Below, one piece after another: positions 7,920-17,125 of a stretch of 64,000 nucleotides of DNA. This DNA comes from Paracoccus lichenicola (GTDB taxonomy: Bacteria > Pseudomonadota > Alphaproteobacteria > Rhodobacterales > Rhodobacteraceae), in assembly GCF_009708075.1 (NCBI RefSeq), contig NZ_WMBT01000002.1, positions 1-64,000 of the forward strand, given 5' to 3'. The position numbers and the translations under genes were made by a program. How positions within the stretch are numbered: the stretch's first letter is position 1; each line of letters opens with the position of its first letter. The notes under the pieces were generated by a model, which did not search any database, was not told the origin of the DNA, and saw nothing but the letters and a program-made list of their open reading frames with translations.

Positions 7920-10499
7920 ATGACCCAGACCAACGGCCAGACTGTGCAATATCTTGCCGACTACCGGCCCTATCCCTTTGTCCTGTCGGCGACGCGGATG
8001 ACCTTCGACCTGAAGCCGACGGCCACCCGGGTCCGCACGGCCCTGTCCCTGGCGCCCCGCGATCCCGGCGCGCGGCAGGATCTGGTCCTCGACGGCGGCA
8101 AGGGGGTGGAGCTTCTGTCCCTGACCATCGACGGCCAGGCGCCCGACGCCGCCCATGTCACCCGCCAGGACGAGACGCTGACGATCGCCGCAGCCGCCCT
8201 GCCCCCGCACCCCTTCCTGCTGGAAACCGAGGTTCGGATCGACCCGTCGGCCAACACCGCGTTCGAGGGCCTCTATATCTCGAACGGGATGTTCTGCACC
8301 CAGTGCGAGGCCGAGGGGTTCCGCCACATCACCTTCTATCCCGACCGCCCCGACGTGATGGCGACCTTCCACGTCACGGTCGTCAGCGACCTGCCGGTGC
8401 TTCTGTCGAACGGCAACCCCGTGGGCCAGTCCCAGGGCCGCGCCGAATGGCACGATCCCTGGCCCAAGCCGTCCTACCTGTTCGCGCTGGTCGCGGGCGA
8501 TCTGGTGGCGGTCAGCGACAGCTTCACCACCCGGTCGGGCCGCAAGGTGGCGCTGAACGTCTGGGTCCGTCCGGGCGATCAGGACCGCGCGGGCTTCGCC
8601 ATGGAATCGCTGATCAAGTCGATGAAATGGGACGAGGATGTCTATGGCCGCGAATACGATCTGGATGTCTTCAACATCGTCGCGGTCGATGACTTCAACA
8701 TGGGGGCCATGGAAAACAAGGGGTTGAACATCTTCAACTCGAAACTGGTCCTCGCCAGCCCCGAAACCGCGACCGACGGCGATTACGAACGGATCGAGGC
8801 GGTGATCGCCCACGAATACTTCCACAACTGGACTGGAAACCGCATCACCTGCCGCGACTGGTTCCAGTTGTGCCTGAAAGAAGGGCTGACGGTCTTCCGC
8901 GACCAGCAGTTCACCTCCGACATGCGGTCGGCCGCCGTCAAGCGGATCGAGGATGTCCAGGCCCTGCGCAGCCGCCAGTTCCGCGAGGACCAGGGTCCGC
9001 TGGCCCATCCCCCGCGCCCGGACCGGTACGAGGAGATCAACAACTTCTACACCGCGACCGTTTATGAAAAGGGCGCCGAGGTGATCGGGATGCTCAAGCG
9101 CCTCGTGGGCGACGACGGCTATCGGCGGGCGCTGGATCTGTATTTCGACCGCCACGACGGCGACGCCGCCACCATCGAGGATTGGCTGAAGGTGTTCGAG
9201 GACGCGACGGGCCGCGACCTGGCCCAGTTCAAGCGGTGGTACACCGACGCCGGCACCCCGCCCCTGACCATGGCCGAGGATTGGCGGGACGGCACGCTGA
9301 CCCTGACCTTCACGCAAGACACGCCCCCTACACCCGGCCAGCCGGAAAAGCTGCCCCGCGTGATCCCGATCGCCGTGGGCCTGATCGGTCCCAACGGCGA
9401 CGAGGTCGCGCCCACGCAGGTTCTGGAGATGACCGAGGCCCGCCAGTCCTTCCCCTTCGACGGGTTAGGGGCGCGCCCGGTCGTGTCCGCCCTGCGCGGC
9501 TTTTCCGCCCCCGTGATGCTGTCGCGCCCGCTGGACGACGCCACCCGCGCCTTCCTGCTGGCGCACGACACCGACCCCTTCGCCCGGTGGGAGGCTGGGC
9601 GCGACCTGGCCCTGTCCGCCCTGACCGCAGCCGCGCAGGGCCAGGCCAGCAGCGGCGATTACGTCGAAGCCATCGGCCGCCTGATCGCGGACGAGGACGC
9701 CGATCCCGCCTTCCGTGCCCTCTGCCTCAACCTGCCGGGAGAGGAGGAGATCGCCACCCGCCTGTCGTCCGCGGGGATCACTCCCGATCCCGACGCGATC
9801 CATGGGGCGCGCGAAGCCTTGGCCCGCCGGATCGCCGAGGCGCATCTGGATCTGTTGTCGCGCCTTTATGACGACATGACGGTGGCCGGACCCTATCGCC
9901 CCGATGCGGCGGACGCGGCGCGCCGGTCGCTGCGCAATGCCGTGCTGGCCCTGCTGACCCGCATCGACGGCGGCGAACGGGCCGAGATCCTGTTCGGCGT
10001 CGCGGGCAACATGACCGAACGGATGGCCGCACTGACCGCCCTGCTGCGGCGCGGGCGCGGGCAGGCGGAACTGGCGGCCCTGCATGACCAGTTCGCCGAC
10101 AACCGGCTGGTCATGGACAAGTGGTTCGCGGTTCAACCCATGGCCGCGCCCCCCGCGCAGGCCGCCGCCATGGCCCGCGCACTGTCGCAGCGCAAGGATT
10201 TCGACTGGAAGAACCCCAACCGCTTCCGCGCGCTGATCGGCGGGCTGTCGGCCAACCATGCCGGTTTCCATGCCGCCGACGGGTCGGGCTATGACTTCAC
10301 CGCCGACTGGCTGATGCGCATGGATGCGGTCAACCCCCAGATCGCCGCGCGCATGTCCACGGCCTTCGAGACCTGGACCCGCTATGACCCCGGCCGCCGC
10401 GCCAAGGCCCTGGCCGCCCTGGAACGAATCGCCGCCGTCCAGGGTTTGAGCAAAAACACCCGCGAGATGGTGTCGCGGATGATCGCCGCAGGCCGATGA
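7920..10499 (+). CDS. pepN: Aminopeptidase N (M1 metallopeptidase)
   Basis: Zinc aminopeptidase of 859 residues that removes N-terminal residues from peptides in the cytoplasm. Zinc ligands are in H298-E-Y-F-H302 with the third ligand E321 in LKEGLTVF. The substrate-binding GAMEN motif precedes them, within DDFNMGAMENKG. Length and the downstream DUF3458-type helical C-terminus agree with the Escherichia coli PepN subfamily. The start gives a normal N-terminus (MTQTNGQTVQYL). It is followed 42 bp later by an acyltransferase gene, possibly on the same transcript. Confidence 0.95.
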   Translation: MTQTNGQTVQYLADYRPYPFVLSATRMTFDLKPTATRVRTALSLAPRDPGARQDLVLDGGKGVELLSLTIDGQAPDAAHVTRQDETLTIAAAALPPHPFLLETEVRIDPSANTAFEGLYISNGMFCTQCEAEGFRHITFYPDRPDVMATFHVTVVSDLPVLLSNGNPVGQSQGRAEWHDPWPKPSYLFALVAGDLVAVSDSFTTRSGRKVALNVWVRPGDQDRAGFAMESLIKSMKWDEDVYGREYDLDVFNIVAVDDFNMGAMENKGLNIFNSKLVLASPETATDGDYERIEAVIAHEYFHNWTGNRITCRDWFQLCLKEGLTVFRDQQFTSDMRSAAVKRIEDVQALRSRQFREDQGPLAHPPRPDRYEEINNFYTATVYEKGAEVIGMLKRLVGDDGYRRALDLYFDRHDGDAATIEDWLKVFEDATGRDLAQFKRWYTDAGTPPLTMAEDWRDGTLTLTFTQDTPPTPGQPEKLPRVIPIAVGLIGPNGDEVAPTQVLEMTEARQSFPFDGLGARPVVSALRGFSAPVMLSRPLDDATRAFLLAHDTDPFARWEAGRDLALSALTAAAQGQASSGDYVEAIGRLIADEDADPAFRALCLNLPGEEEIATRLSSAGITPDPDAIHGAREALARRIAEAHLDLLSRLYDDMTVAGPYRPDAADAARRSLRNAVLALLTRIDGGERAEILFGVAGNMTERMAALTALLRRGRGQAELAALHDQFADNRLVMDKWFAVQPMAAPPAQAAAMARALSQRKDFDWKNPNRFRALIGGLSANHAGFHAADGSGYDFTADWLMRMDAVNPQIAARMSTAFETWTRYDPGRRAKALAALERIAAVQGLSKNTREMVSRMIAAGR

Positions 10500-10541
10500 T
10501 GCCGCTTGCGGACGCCCGCGCGCCCGGGCAGAAAGGCCGGA

Positions 10542-11450
10542 ATGACTGACAGACACGCCGACGCCAAGGCCGAGATGCAGGCCCGTCTGGACCCGCTGAT
10601 CGCCGAGCGGGCGCCCTGGCTTTATTCCGGCAAGCCCCATCACCGGCTGGCGAAATGGGCCATGATGGGCCTTCTGCGCTATCCCACCACCATCCGTCTG
10701 GGGGCCGAGTTCCGCGACGCCCCCACACCCGAGATCATGCGCCGCATGACCGACCTGATCGTCCGCGATGTCCGGGTCGAGGGGATGGAGCATATCCCCG
10801 CCATCGGCCCTGCCCTGATCGTCGCCAACCATCCGACCGGCATCGCCGACGGGATCGTCGTCCACGCCCTGATGTCGCATCTGCGCGACGACCTGTTCAT
10901 CTATGCCAACCACGACATGATCCGCGTGCTGCCCCAGACCGCCGACCTGATCGCGGGCGTGGAATGGCGCGTGGAAAAGCGCAGCCACGCCAAGACCAAG
11001 GCCACGATGGACTATACCCGCGAAGCCTTGGCGGCGGGACGGATCGGGCTGATCTTCCCTTCGGGCCGGTTGGCGAAACGCCACGGCCTGCGGCTTCACG
11101 AACGCCCCTGGATGGCCAGCGCCGCGATGATCGCGCGCAAGTTCGGGGTGCCGATCATCCCCATGAACATCCGTGCCCGCAATTCGGCGCTGTTCTATCT
11201 GCTGGACGCGATCCACCCCACGCTGCGCGACGTGACCCTGTTCAACGAGGTGCTGAACAAGCGCCGCCAGCCCTATCGCATCACCGTGGGCGCGCCCATC
11301 GACCCGGCCACGCTGCCCAAGGGCGAGGACGCGATCACCGTCCTGCGTGACAGCGTGCTGGCCCTGCCCGCGCCCGGTCCCGGTGCCGCGCGCCTGACGC
11401 AGGATCGCGGCAGGGCGCGGCTGGTGCGCGGGTCCGAAGGCCTGGCCTAG
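10542..11450 (+). CDS. Lysophospholipid acyltransferase (PlsC-like) family protein
   Basis: A 302-residue protein of the glycerolipid acyltransferase family. The expected acceptor motif appears as VANHPTGIADG (about residue 93), a spacing variant of the usual NHxxxxD block, and a second block as FPSGRLAKRHG. It probably transfers an acyl group to a lysophospholipid, glycerol phosphate or related lipid at the membrane. Start chosen at the ATG preceded by AAAGG; an earlier in-frame ATG at 10506 lacks a good binding site. The exact substrate cannot be told from sequence. Confidence 0.75.
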   Translation: MTDRHADAKAEMQARLDPLIAERAPWLYSGKPHHRLAKWAMMGLLRYPTTIRLGAEFRDAPTPEIMRRMTDLIVRDVRVEGMEHIPAIGPALIVANHPTGIADGIVVHALMSHLRDDLFIYANHDMIRVLPQTADLIAGVEWRVEKRSHAKTKATMDYTREALAAGRIGLIFPSGRLAKRHGLRLHERPWMASAAMIARKFGVPIIPMNIRARNSALFYLLDAIHPTLRDVTLFNEVLNKRRQPYRITVGAPIDPATLPKGEDAITVLRDSVLALPAPGPGAARLTQDRGRARLVRGSEGLA

Positions 11451-11459
11451 CCCCCCCCC

Positions 11460-12320
11460 TCAGATCGCGGTCTTGCGGCTTTCCTCAAGATAGATCTCGC
11501 GCAGGCGCGTGGCGACCGGTCCCACCTGCCCCGTCCCGATGGCCGCGCCGTCGATTTCCACCACCGGCATCACGAAGGCGCTTGCCGAGGTGATGAAGGC
11601 CTCGTCCGCCTCTTGTGCCTCGGCAATGGTGAAGCTGCGTTCCTCGACCTGCATCTGCGCCTCGGCCGCGAAGCGCAGCACGGCGGCGCGGGTGATGCCG
11701 TGCAGGATGTCGTTCGACAGCGCGCGGGTCACGATGGTGCCGTTCCTGACGATATAGGCGTTGTTGCTGGTGCCTTCGGTCACCATGCCGTCCTCGACCA
11801 TCCAGGCGTCGTCCACGCCGCGGGCCTTGGCCTCCATCTTGGCCATGGACGGGAACAGCAGCTGCACCGTCTTGATGTCGCGGCGCGCCCAGCGTTGGTC
11901 CTCGATGCTGATGACGCGCCAGCCGGTCTTCGCTGCGGGTGCATCCGCCAGGCCTGGCTTGGATTGCGTGAACATCACCACCGTGGGCCGGGTGCCCGCC
12001 GGGGGATAGGCGAAATCGCGGTCGCCCGGATTGCCGCGCGTGACCTGCAGATAGATCATCCCGTCGATGATGGCGTTCTGGTCCACCAGGGCGCGGAACG
12101 CCGCCAGGTAATCCTCGTCGGACAGCGGATTGTCCATCGACAACTCGCCCAGCGACCGCTTCAGCCGGACAAGATGGCCCTGGAAATCCAGCAGCTTGCC
12201 GTCGAGGACGCTGACCACCTCGTAAACGCCATCGGCCATCAGGAAGCCCCGGTCGAAGATCGAGACCGTGGCCTGATCCTCGGGCAGGAAAGTGCCGTTG
12301 ACATAAACCGTGCGCGTCAT
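11460..12320 (-). CDS. dat: D-amino-acid aminotransferase (class IV)
   Basis: Fold-type IV PLP aminotransferase of 286 residues, most like D-alanine aminotransferase: it begins with the strand RTVYVNG, and FDRGFLMADGVYEV is the family signature around 22-35. The PLP lysine is K150 in DIKTVQLL, and the cofactor glutamate follows in VTEGTSNNAYIV. It would interconvert D-amino acids and 2-oxo acids, for example supplying D-glutamate or degrading D-alanine. Branched-chain aminotransferase is the main alternative. It starts divergently from the malyl-CoA lyase gene and converges on the acyltransferase gene nine bases away. Confidence 0.82.
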   Translation of the reverse strand: MTRTVYVNGTFLPEDQATVSIFDRGFLMADGVYEVVSVLDGKLLDFQGHLVRLKRSLGELSMDNPLSDEDYLAAFRALVDQNAIIDGMIYLQVTRGNPGDRDFAYPPAGTRPTVVMFTQSKPGLADAPAAKTGWRVISIEDQRWARRDIKTVQLLFPSMAKMEAKARGVDDAWMVEDGMVTEGTSNNAYIVRNGTIVTRALSNDILHGITRAAVLRFAAEAQMQVEERSFTIAEAQEADEAFITSASAFVMPVVEIDGAAIGTGQVGPVATRLREIYLEESRKTAI

Positions 12321-12400
12321 GATGTCCCCCGTGGCCGCATTTTGTCGGCGTGGTCCTGCGCCCAAAGCGCGGCTTCGTCAAGACAAACCAAACTGCGGGC

Positions 12401-12445
12401 TTGATGCTGCGGATGCGAAACAATATTGCTTGGCGGGACGCAAAT
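12401..12445 (+). promoter_or_regulatory. Candidate promoter and dyad upstream of mcl1
   Basis: TTGATG (12401-12406) and TATTGC (12424-12429) are 17 bases apart, 35 bases before the ATG. An inverted repeat ATTGC (12425-12429), ten bases, GCAAAT (12440-12445) overlaps the -10 element and could be an operator. Regulators of short-chain acyl-CoA metabolism in this group are known to recognise TTGC/GCAA-type dyads; the assignment here is inference. Confidence 0.35.
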
Positions 12446-12463
12446 CTTTTCGGAACGGATCCC

Positions 12464-13420
12464 ATGAGCTTTCGCACCCAACCCCTGCCGCCTGCCCGCC
12501 TGAACCGCTGCCAACTGTTCGGACCCGGTTCGCGGGAAAGCCTGTTTCAGAAGATGGCGAAGTCTGCCGCCGACGTGATCAACCTGGATCTCGAGGACTC
12601 GGTCGCCCCTGACGACAAGGACCGGGCGCGCAAAAACATCATCCAGGCTATCGGCGACATCGACTGGGGCGACAAGACGCTGTCGGTCAGGATCAACGGG
12701 TTGGACACCCCCTTCTGGTATCGCGACGTGGTGGACCTGCTGGAACAGGCGGGCGAGCGGCTGGACCAGATCATGATCCCCAAGGCCGGTAACGCCAGCG
12801 ACATCTATGCCGTGGACGCCCTGGTCACCGCCGTGGAACGCGCCAAGGGACGCACGAAGCGCATCGCCTTCGAGGTCATCATCGAAAGCGCGGCCGGCAT
12901 CTGCCATGTCGAGGAGATCGCGGCATCCTCCCCCCGGATGCAGGCGATCAGCCTGGGGGCGGCGGATTTTGCGGCCTCGATGGGGATGGCGACCACCGGG
13001 ATCGGCGGGACGCAGGAGAATTACTACATGATCCGCGAGGGCCAGAAATACTGGCCCGATCCCTGGCATTGGGCGCAGACCGCAATCGTCGCCGCCTGCC
13101 GCACCCACGGGCTGCTGCCGGTGGACGGTCCCTTCGGCGATTTCAGCGACGCGGATGGCTTCGTGGCGCAGGCCCGCCGGTCGGCCACGCTGGGCATGGT
13201 CGGCAAATGGGCGATCCATCCCAGCCAAGTCGCGCTGGCGAACGAGGTCTTCTCGCCCAGCGACGCCGCCGTGACCGAGGCGCGCGAGATTCTGGCCGCA
13301 ATGGAAAAGGCCAAGGCCGAGGGCGCGGGGGCCACGGTCTACAAGGGGCGGCTGGTGGACATCGCCTCGATCAAGCAGGCCGAGGTGATCGTGCGCCAGG
13401 CGGAACTGATCGGGGGGTAG
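12464..13420 (+). CDS. mcl1: L-malyl-CoA/beta-methylmalyl-CoA lyase
   Basis: This 318-residue enzyme closely resembles Mcl1 of Rhodobacter sphaeroides, including the N-terminus MSFRTQP and the blocks RCQLFGPGSR, VINLDLEDSV and GIGGTQENYY. It cleaves beta-methylmalyl-CoA to glyoxylate and propionyl-CoA, and condenses acetyl-CoA with glyoxylate to malyl-CoA. These are the late steps of the ethylmalonyl-CoA pathway used to assimilate C2 units in organisms without isocitrate lyase. Conserved acidic residues for Mg2+ binding are in DLEDSV and FEVIIES. The frame is open upstream, but this ATG matches the family start. Confidence 0.95.
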   Translation: MSFRTQPLPPARLNRCQLFGPGSRESLFQKMAKSAADVINLDLEDSVAPDDKDRARKNIIQAIGDIDWGDKTLSVRINGLDTPFWYRDVVDLLEQAGERLDQIMIPKAGNASDIYAVDALVTAVERAKGRTKRIAFEVIIESAAGICHVEEIAASSPRMQAISLGAADFAASMGMATTGIGGTQENYYMIREGQKYWPDPWHWAQTAIVAACRTHGLLPVDGPFGDFSDADGFVAQARRSATLGMVGKWAIHPSQVALANEVFSPSDAAVTEAREILAAMEKAKAEGAGATVYKGRLVDIASIKQAEVIVRQAELIGG

Positions 13421-13668
13421 AGCAATCGCTCTGGACTGGCGAAGGCCATCGCCTTCGCCACGCGATGCCATTTCAACCCGAACCGCCGGGCCTCAAAGGC
13501 CCGGCCAGCGCCCGCCCGCCCCCAGGCGGGCGCTTCACGCCCCCCTCGGGTCGGGCGCTGGCCTTCCGTGGTCGCGGGGCTGCACCGTCCTTGGTGGCAA
13601 TGTCGGTCAGAGGGCGGGGGAAACGCAGTGCGTTTCCTGATCCCGCCCGCTCCGCCAACTCTCGTTGG
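13419..13668. repeat. Cluster of at least six inverted repeats between convergent genes
   Basis: No gene is visible between the stops of mcl1 and the TIGR02186 gene. The interval is packed with dyads: AGAGC/GCTCT (13419-13432), GGCGAAGGC/GCCTTCGCC (13438-13459), GCCGGGCCT/AGGCCCGGC (13485-13505), AGCGCCCGCC/GGCGGGCGCT (13507-13534), GAAACGCA/TGCGTTTC inside a GGGCGGG/CCCGCCC outer stem (13613-13649), and CCAAC/GTTGG (13655-13668). A 12 bp arm (13503-13514) can pair either locally or with 13552-13563. It resembles a REP/BIME-type extragenic element and may also end both transcripts. Confidence 0.7.
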
Positions 13669-13683
13669 TAAGCAGTCATGGAC

Positions 13684-14520
13684 CTACGGCCTTCTCAGCT
13701 TCCTGAACGCCGCCGAGGCCCCCCACCCCGCGAACACCGCCACCCCCAGCGACATCAGCCCGTAGAGGAACGGTTGATCGAAAGCCAGGCGATATAGCCA
13801 GCGTTCCACGCCCACCTTGCGCACGTTGATGGGGGCCACGAAAACGTCGATCACCTGCCCGTTGCGCAACAGGAAGATGCGCGTCTTGTAGGCGCCCTCG
13901 ACCAGGTTCGCGGGCAGGCTGACATCGGCGCGGAACAGCGTCTGGTCGATCAGCGACACGCTGCCCTCGTCCAGGCGATACAGCCCCTCGTCCTGGCGCA
14001 GGCGGACCAGCGCCTCGGTAAAGGGCACGGCGCTTTCGACCGCGACCTCGCCCGCGAAGGCGCGCATCGCGTGGGCCAGCGAGATGCGATAGCGGTTATC
14101 CCATTCGGGCAGCAGGATGTCGTCCAGCGCGGCCGAGGTCGCCACGGCATAGAAACCCGGTGCCGCCCCGATCCTGACCGCCTCGGCATTGATCCAGATG
14201 CCCGCCTTGCGTTCCTTGCGCCAGACGGTGACGCCGCTCGATGGCGCCTCGACCGTGACGATCACCTGAAGGGGCGGGCCTGCGGGGATCGGCGTCTCGC
14301 GCTTGATCGCGCCATAGATCAGGATTTCGGATCCGTTGAAGCTGGCGGTGATGGCGACGGAGTCGCTGGACAGGCCCGCAACGACGGTTTCCTCGGGCGG
14401 GGGGTCGGCGGTGGGCGCGGCCCGGATCGGCAGGTCATCGGCATCGGGTTGCGGCACCAGGGACTGCGCGCTTGCCGTGCAGGCCAGCACCAGCAGCATC
14501 AACGCCACCAGTCCCCGCAT
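13684..14520 (-). CDS. TIGR02186-family membrane protein (Alph_Pro_TM)
   Basis: A 278-residue protein of the alphaproteobacterial TIGR02186 family. The signal peptide ends near residue 19 (ACTASAQ), a mostly beta-type periplasmic region of about 230 residues follows (FNGSEILIYGA is a family block), and one transmembrane helix lies near the C-terminus (about 250-270) with a basic tail. Its start overlaps the stop of the TauE gene by one base (TGATG), and the pair is often found together. It may help anion or sulfite export, but that role is inferred from the pairing only. Confidence 0.82.
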   Translation of the reverse strand: MRGLVALMLLVLACTASAQSLVPQPDADDLPIRAAPTADPPPEETVVAGLSSDSVAITASFNGSEILIYGAIKRETPIPAGPPLQVIVTVEAPSSGVTVWRKERKAGIWINAEAVRIGAAPGFYAVATSAALDDILLPEWDNRYRISLAHAMRAFAGEVAVESAVPFTEALVRLRQDEGLYRLDEGSVSLIDQTLFRADVSLPANLVEGAYKTRIFLLRNGQVIDVFVAPINVRKVGVERWLYRLAFDQPFLYGLMSLGVAVFAGWGASAAFRKLRRP

Positions 14521-15434
14521 CAGCCGATCCCCGGCTGGATGGCATAAAGATCGTCGGGCGTCAGGAACAGGTCCAGCGCCAGCTTGCCGCAGACCGCCAG
14601 CACCAGCAGCGCCAGCAGGATGCGCAGCTGTTCCGCCCGCAGCCGCGCCCCCAGGGTGGTGCCGAACTGCGCCCCCACCACGCCGCCGATGATCAGCAGC
14701 ACTGCCAGCATCATGTCCACGGTGTTGTAGCTGACGGCGTGCATCAGCGTCGTGAAGGCGGTGACGAAGGTGATCTGGAACAGCGAGGTGCCGACCACGA
14801 CCTTGGTGGGCATCCCCAGCAGATAGATCATCGCGGGCACCATGATGAAGCCGCCGCCCACCCCCATGATCGCCGCCAGCACGCCCACGGCCAGCCCCAC
14901 CAGCAGTGGGGGAAAGACGCTGATATACAGGCCGGATGCGCGGAACTTGACCTTGACCGGCCAGCGGTGAACCCAGTTGTGCTGGTGCAGCCGCCTGCGG
15001 TGGCCGGGCTTTGATGACCGGCGCAGCGCGCGGATGCTTTCCTGCAGCATCATTGCCCCGATCAGGCCCAGGAACACGACATAGCACAGTTGCACGACCA
15101 GATCGACCTGGCCCACCTGTTGCAGGATCGTGAAGACCCAGACCCCCATCCAGGATCCGACAAGGCCGCCGGCCAGCAGCACGCCGCCCATGCGGAAATC
15201 CACGCTCTTGCGCTTCACATGCGCCAGCACGCCCGAGACCGAGGACGCGACGACCTGGTTCGCGCCCGTCGCCACAGCGATGGCGGGCGGGATGCCGATG
15301 AAGAACAGCAAGGGCGTGATCAGGAAGCCGCCGCCGACGCCGAACAGCCCGCTCATCAGGCCGACCAGCCCGCCAAGCCCGACCAGCACGAACGCGTTGA
15401 CCGACACCTCTGCAATGGGAAGAAAGATCTGCAT
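14520..15434 (-). CDS. TauE/SafE-family sulfite or anion exporter
   Basis: Polytopic membrane protein of 304 residues with two repeated halves, each containing the family glycine motif: [13 protein letters not shown] (about 30-42) and [12 protein letters not shown] (about 190-200). About eight membrane helices are apparent, with a basic histidine/arginine-rich cytoplasmic loop in the middle (about 140-160). The family exports sulfite, sulfoacetate or other anions. The start at 15434 is preferred over a much longer open frame because it gives the normal N-terminus. It is translationally coupled to the TIGR02186 gene. Substrate unknown. Confidence 0.85.
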   Translation of the reverse strand: MQIFLPIAEVSVNAFVLVGLGGLVGLMSGLFGVGGGFLITPLLFFIGIPPAIAVATGANQVVASSVSGVLAHVKRKSVDFRMGGVLLAGGLVGSWMGVWVFTILQQVGQVDLVVQLCYVVFLGLIGAMMLQESIRALRRSSKPGHRRRLHQHNWVHRWPVKVKFRASGLYISVFPPLLVGLAVGVLAAIMGVGGGFIMVPAMIYLLGMPTKVVVGTSLFQITFVTAFTTLMHAVSYNTVDMMLAVLLIIGGVVGAQFGTTLGARLRAEQLRILLALLVLAVCGKLALDLFLTPDDLYAIQPGIG

Positions 15435-15608
15435 GTTCCACGCGCCGCCTGCGTCATGGGGAAGGATGCAACGGCCCGGCAGTCCCGTCAAACCGCTTTC
15501 CTGTTCCTTCGGGCCAGCCGGCGCTTGAAGCGCGTGCATGGCCCGGCTAATCAGGAACGAAGACGTGAACGGGCGCTGCTTTTCGGCGCAAGACCAGCGG
15601 GCCGGACA

Positions 15609-16424
15609 ATGCGCATCTTGATCACCAATGACGACGGCATCAACGCCCCCGGCCTCCGGGCGCTGGAGGAGATCGCGGCCACCCTTGCCGGTCCGGGGGG
15701 CGAGGTCTGGACCGTCGCCCCCGCCTTTGAGCAATCGGGCGTCGCCCATTGCATCAGCTATTCCCACCCCACCATGGTCGCGCGCCTGGAGGAACGCCGC
15801 TATGCGACCGAAGGCAGCCCCGCCGACTGCGTGCTGGCCGCCGTGGGCGACATCATGGCGGACGCGTCCCCCGACCTGGTGCTGTCGGGCGTGAACCGGG
15901 GCAACAACTCGGGCGAGAACGCGATGTATTCCGGCACCATCGGCGGCGCGATGGAGGCCGCGCTGCAAGGCCTGCCCGCCATCGCGCTGTCGCAATACCT
16001 GGGACCAAGGACATCGGGCCTGGCCGATCCGTTCGAGGGCGCGCGCCGGCATGGCGCCGCCGTCATCCGCCGCCTGCTGGATCATGGCGACTGGACCTCG
16101 GACGCGGATTTCCGGTTGTTCTACAACATCAACTTCCCCCCTGTCCCCGCCGCATCGGTGCGCGGCACGCGTGTCGTCCCGCAGGGGCGCCGGCAGGGCA
16201 CGAAATTCGGCGTCGTGCCCTATACCGCGCCCAATGGCCGCCGCTTCATGTGGGCGGCGGGCGGCGCGCAGGACGCCCCGGCCCGGCCCGGCACCGATGT
16301 CGCGGTGAACATGGACGGCTTCATCTCGGTCACGCCGATGCGGGCGGACCTGACCTGCCATGCCTCGTTGCGGGACATGGCAAGCCTGTTCGACGACGAC
16401 ACCCATGAGGCCGCGATCCCATGA
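15609..16424 (+). CDS. surE: 5'/3'-nucleotidase SurE
   Basis: Metal-dependent nucleoside monophosphate phosphatase of 271 residues. It starts [10 protein letters not shown], where the D9-D10 pair binds metal. The third ligand is the serine in EQSG, and the asparagine ligand lies in SGVNRGNN (about residue 98). It is involved in stress survival and nucleotide pool balance. Start chosen at the first residue of the conserved N-terminus. It is the first gene of surE-pcm-nlpD, the same order as in gammaproteobacteria, and overlaps pcm by four bases. Confidence 0.95.
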   Translation: MRILITNDDGINAPGLRALEEIAATLAGPGGEVWTVAPAFEQSGVAHCISYSHPTMVARLEERRYATEGSPADCVLAAVGDIMADASPDLVLSGVNRGNNSGENAMYSGTIGGAMEAALQGLPAIALSQYLGPRTSGLADPFEGARRHGAAVIRRLLDHGDWTSDADFRLFYNINFPPVPAASVRGTRVVPQGRRQGTKFGVVPYTAPNGRRFMWAAGGAQDAPARPGTDVAVNMDGFISVTPMRADLTCHASLRDMASLFDDDTHEAAIP

Positions 16425-17086
16425 CCGTCGATCACCCCGACGAGGCGGACGACCCGGCCGAGCGCAAGATGCGCTTTCTGTTCCAGCTGCGCTCGCGCGG
16501 GGTGACCGATCCGCGCGTGCTGGCGGCGATGGAACGGATCGACCGCGGGCTGTTCGTGCGTGGCCAGTTCGCCGACCGCGCGTACGAGGACACGCCGCTG
16601 CCGATCCCCTGCGGGCAGACGATCAGCCAGCCCTCGGTCGTGGGGCTGATGACGCAGTCGCTGAACCCCGGCCCGCGCGACACCGTGCTGGAAATCGGGA
16701 CGGGTTCCGGCTATCAGGCGGCGGTCCTGTCGGGGCTGTGCCGCCGCGTCTATACCGTGGACCGCCACCGCCGCCTTGTGCAGGAAGCCGAGGCGATCTT
16801 CCGCCATCTGGGCCTGTCGAACATCACGGCCCAGGTCGCAGACGGGTCGCGCGGGTTGCCCGACCAGGCGCCCTTCGATCGCATCCTTGTCACCGCCGCG
16901 GCCGAGGATCCGCCCGGCCCCTTGTTGGCACAGTTGAAGATCGGCGGTATCATGGTCGTCCCGGTGGGACAGTCCGACGCGGTCCAGACCCTGATCCGCG
17001 TGACCCGGACGGAAGCCGGCTTCGATTACGATGAATTGCGGCAGGTGCGATTTGTTCCGCTGGTGGAAGGGTTGGGACAGACATGA
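16421..17086 (+). CDS. pcm: Protein-L-isoaspartate O-methyltransferase
   Basis: A SAM-dependent methyltransferase of 221 residues that repairs isoaspartyl residues in damaged proteins. The SAM motif I is [13 protein letters not shown] (about 88-100); the preceding [10 protein letters not shown] block is the family signature around the isoaspartyl site, and the C-terminal FVPLVEG motif is present. The start overlaps the surE stop (ATGA). Together with SurE it forms a conserved stress-survival pair. Confidence 0.94.
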   Translation: MTVDHPDEADDPAERKMRFLFQLRSRGVTDPRVLAAMERIDRGLFVRGQFADRAYEDTPLPIPCGQTISQPSVVGLMTQSLNPGPRDTVLEIGTGSGYQAAVLSGLCRRVYTVDRHRRLVQEAEAIFRHLGLSNITAQVADGSRGLPDQAPFDRILVTAAAEDPPGPLLAQLKIGGIMVVPVGQSDAVQTLIRVTRTEAGFDYDELRQVRFVPLVEGLGQT

Positions 17087-17125
17087 CCCCGATCTGCGGT
17101 GCGGCAGGCTAAGGACGACAAGACG

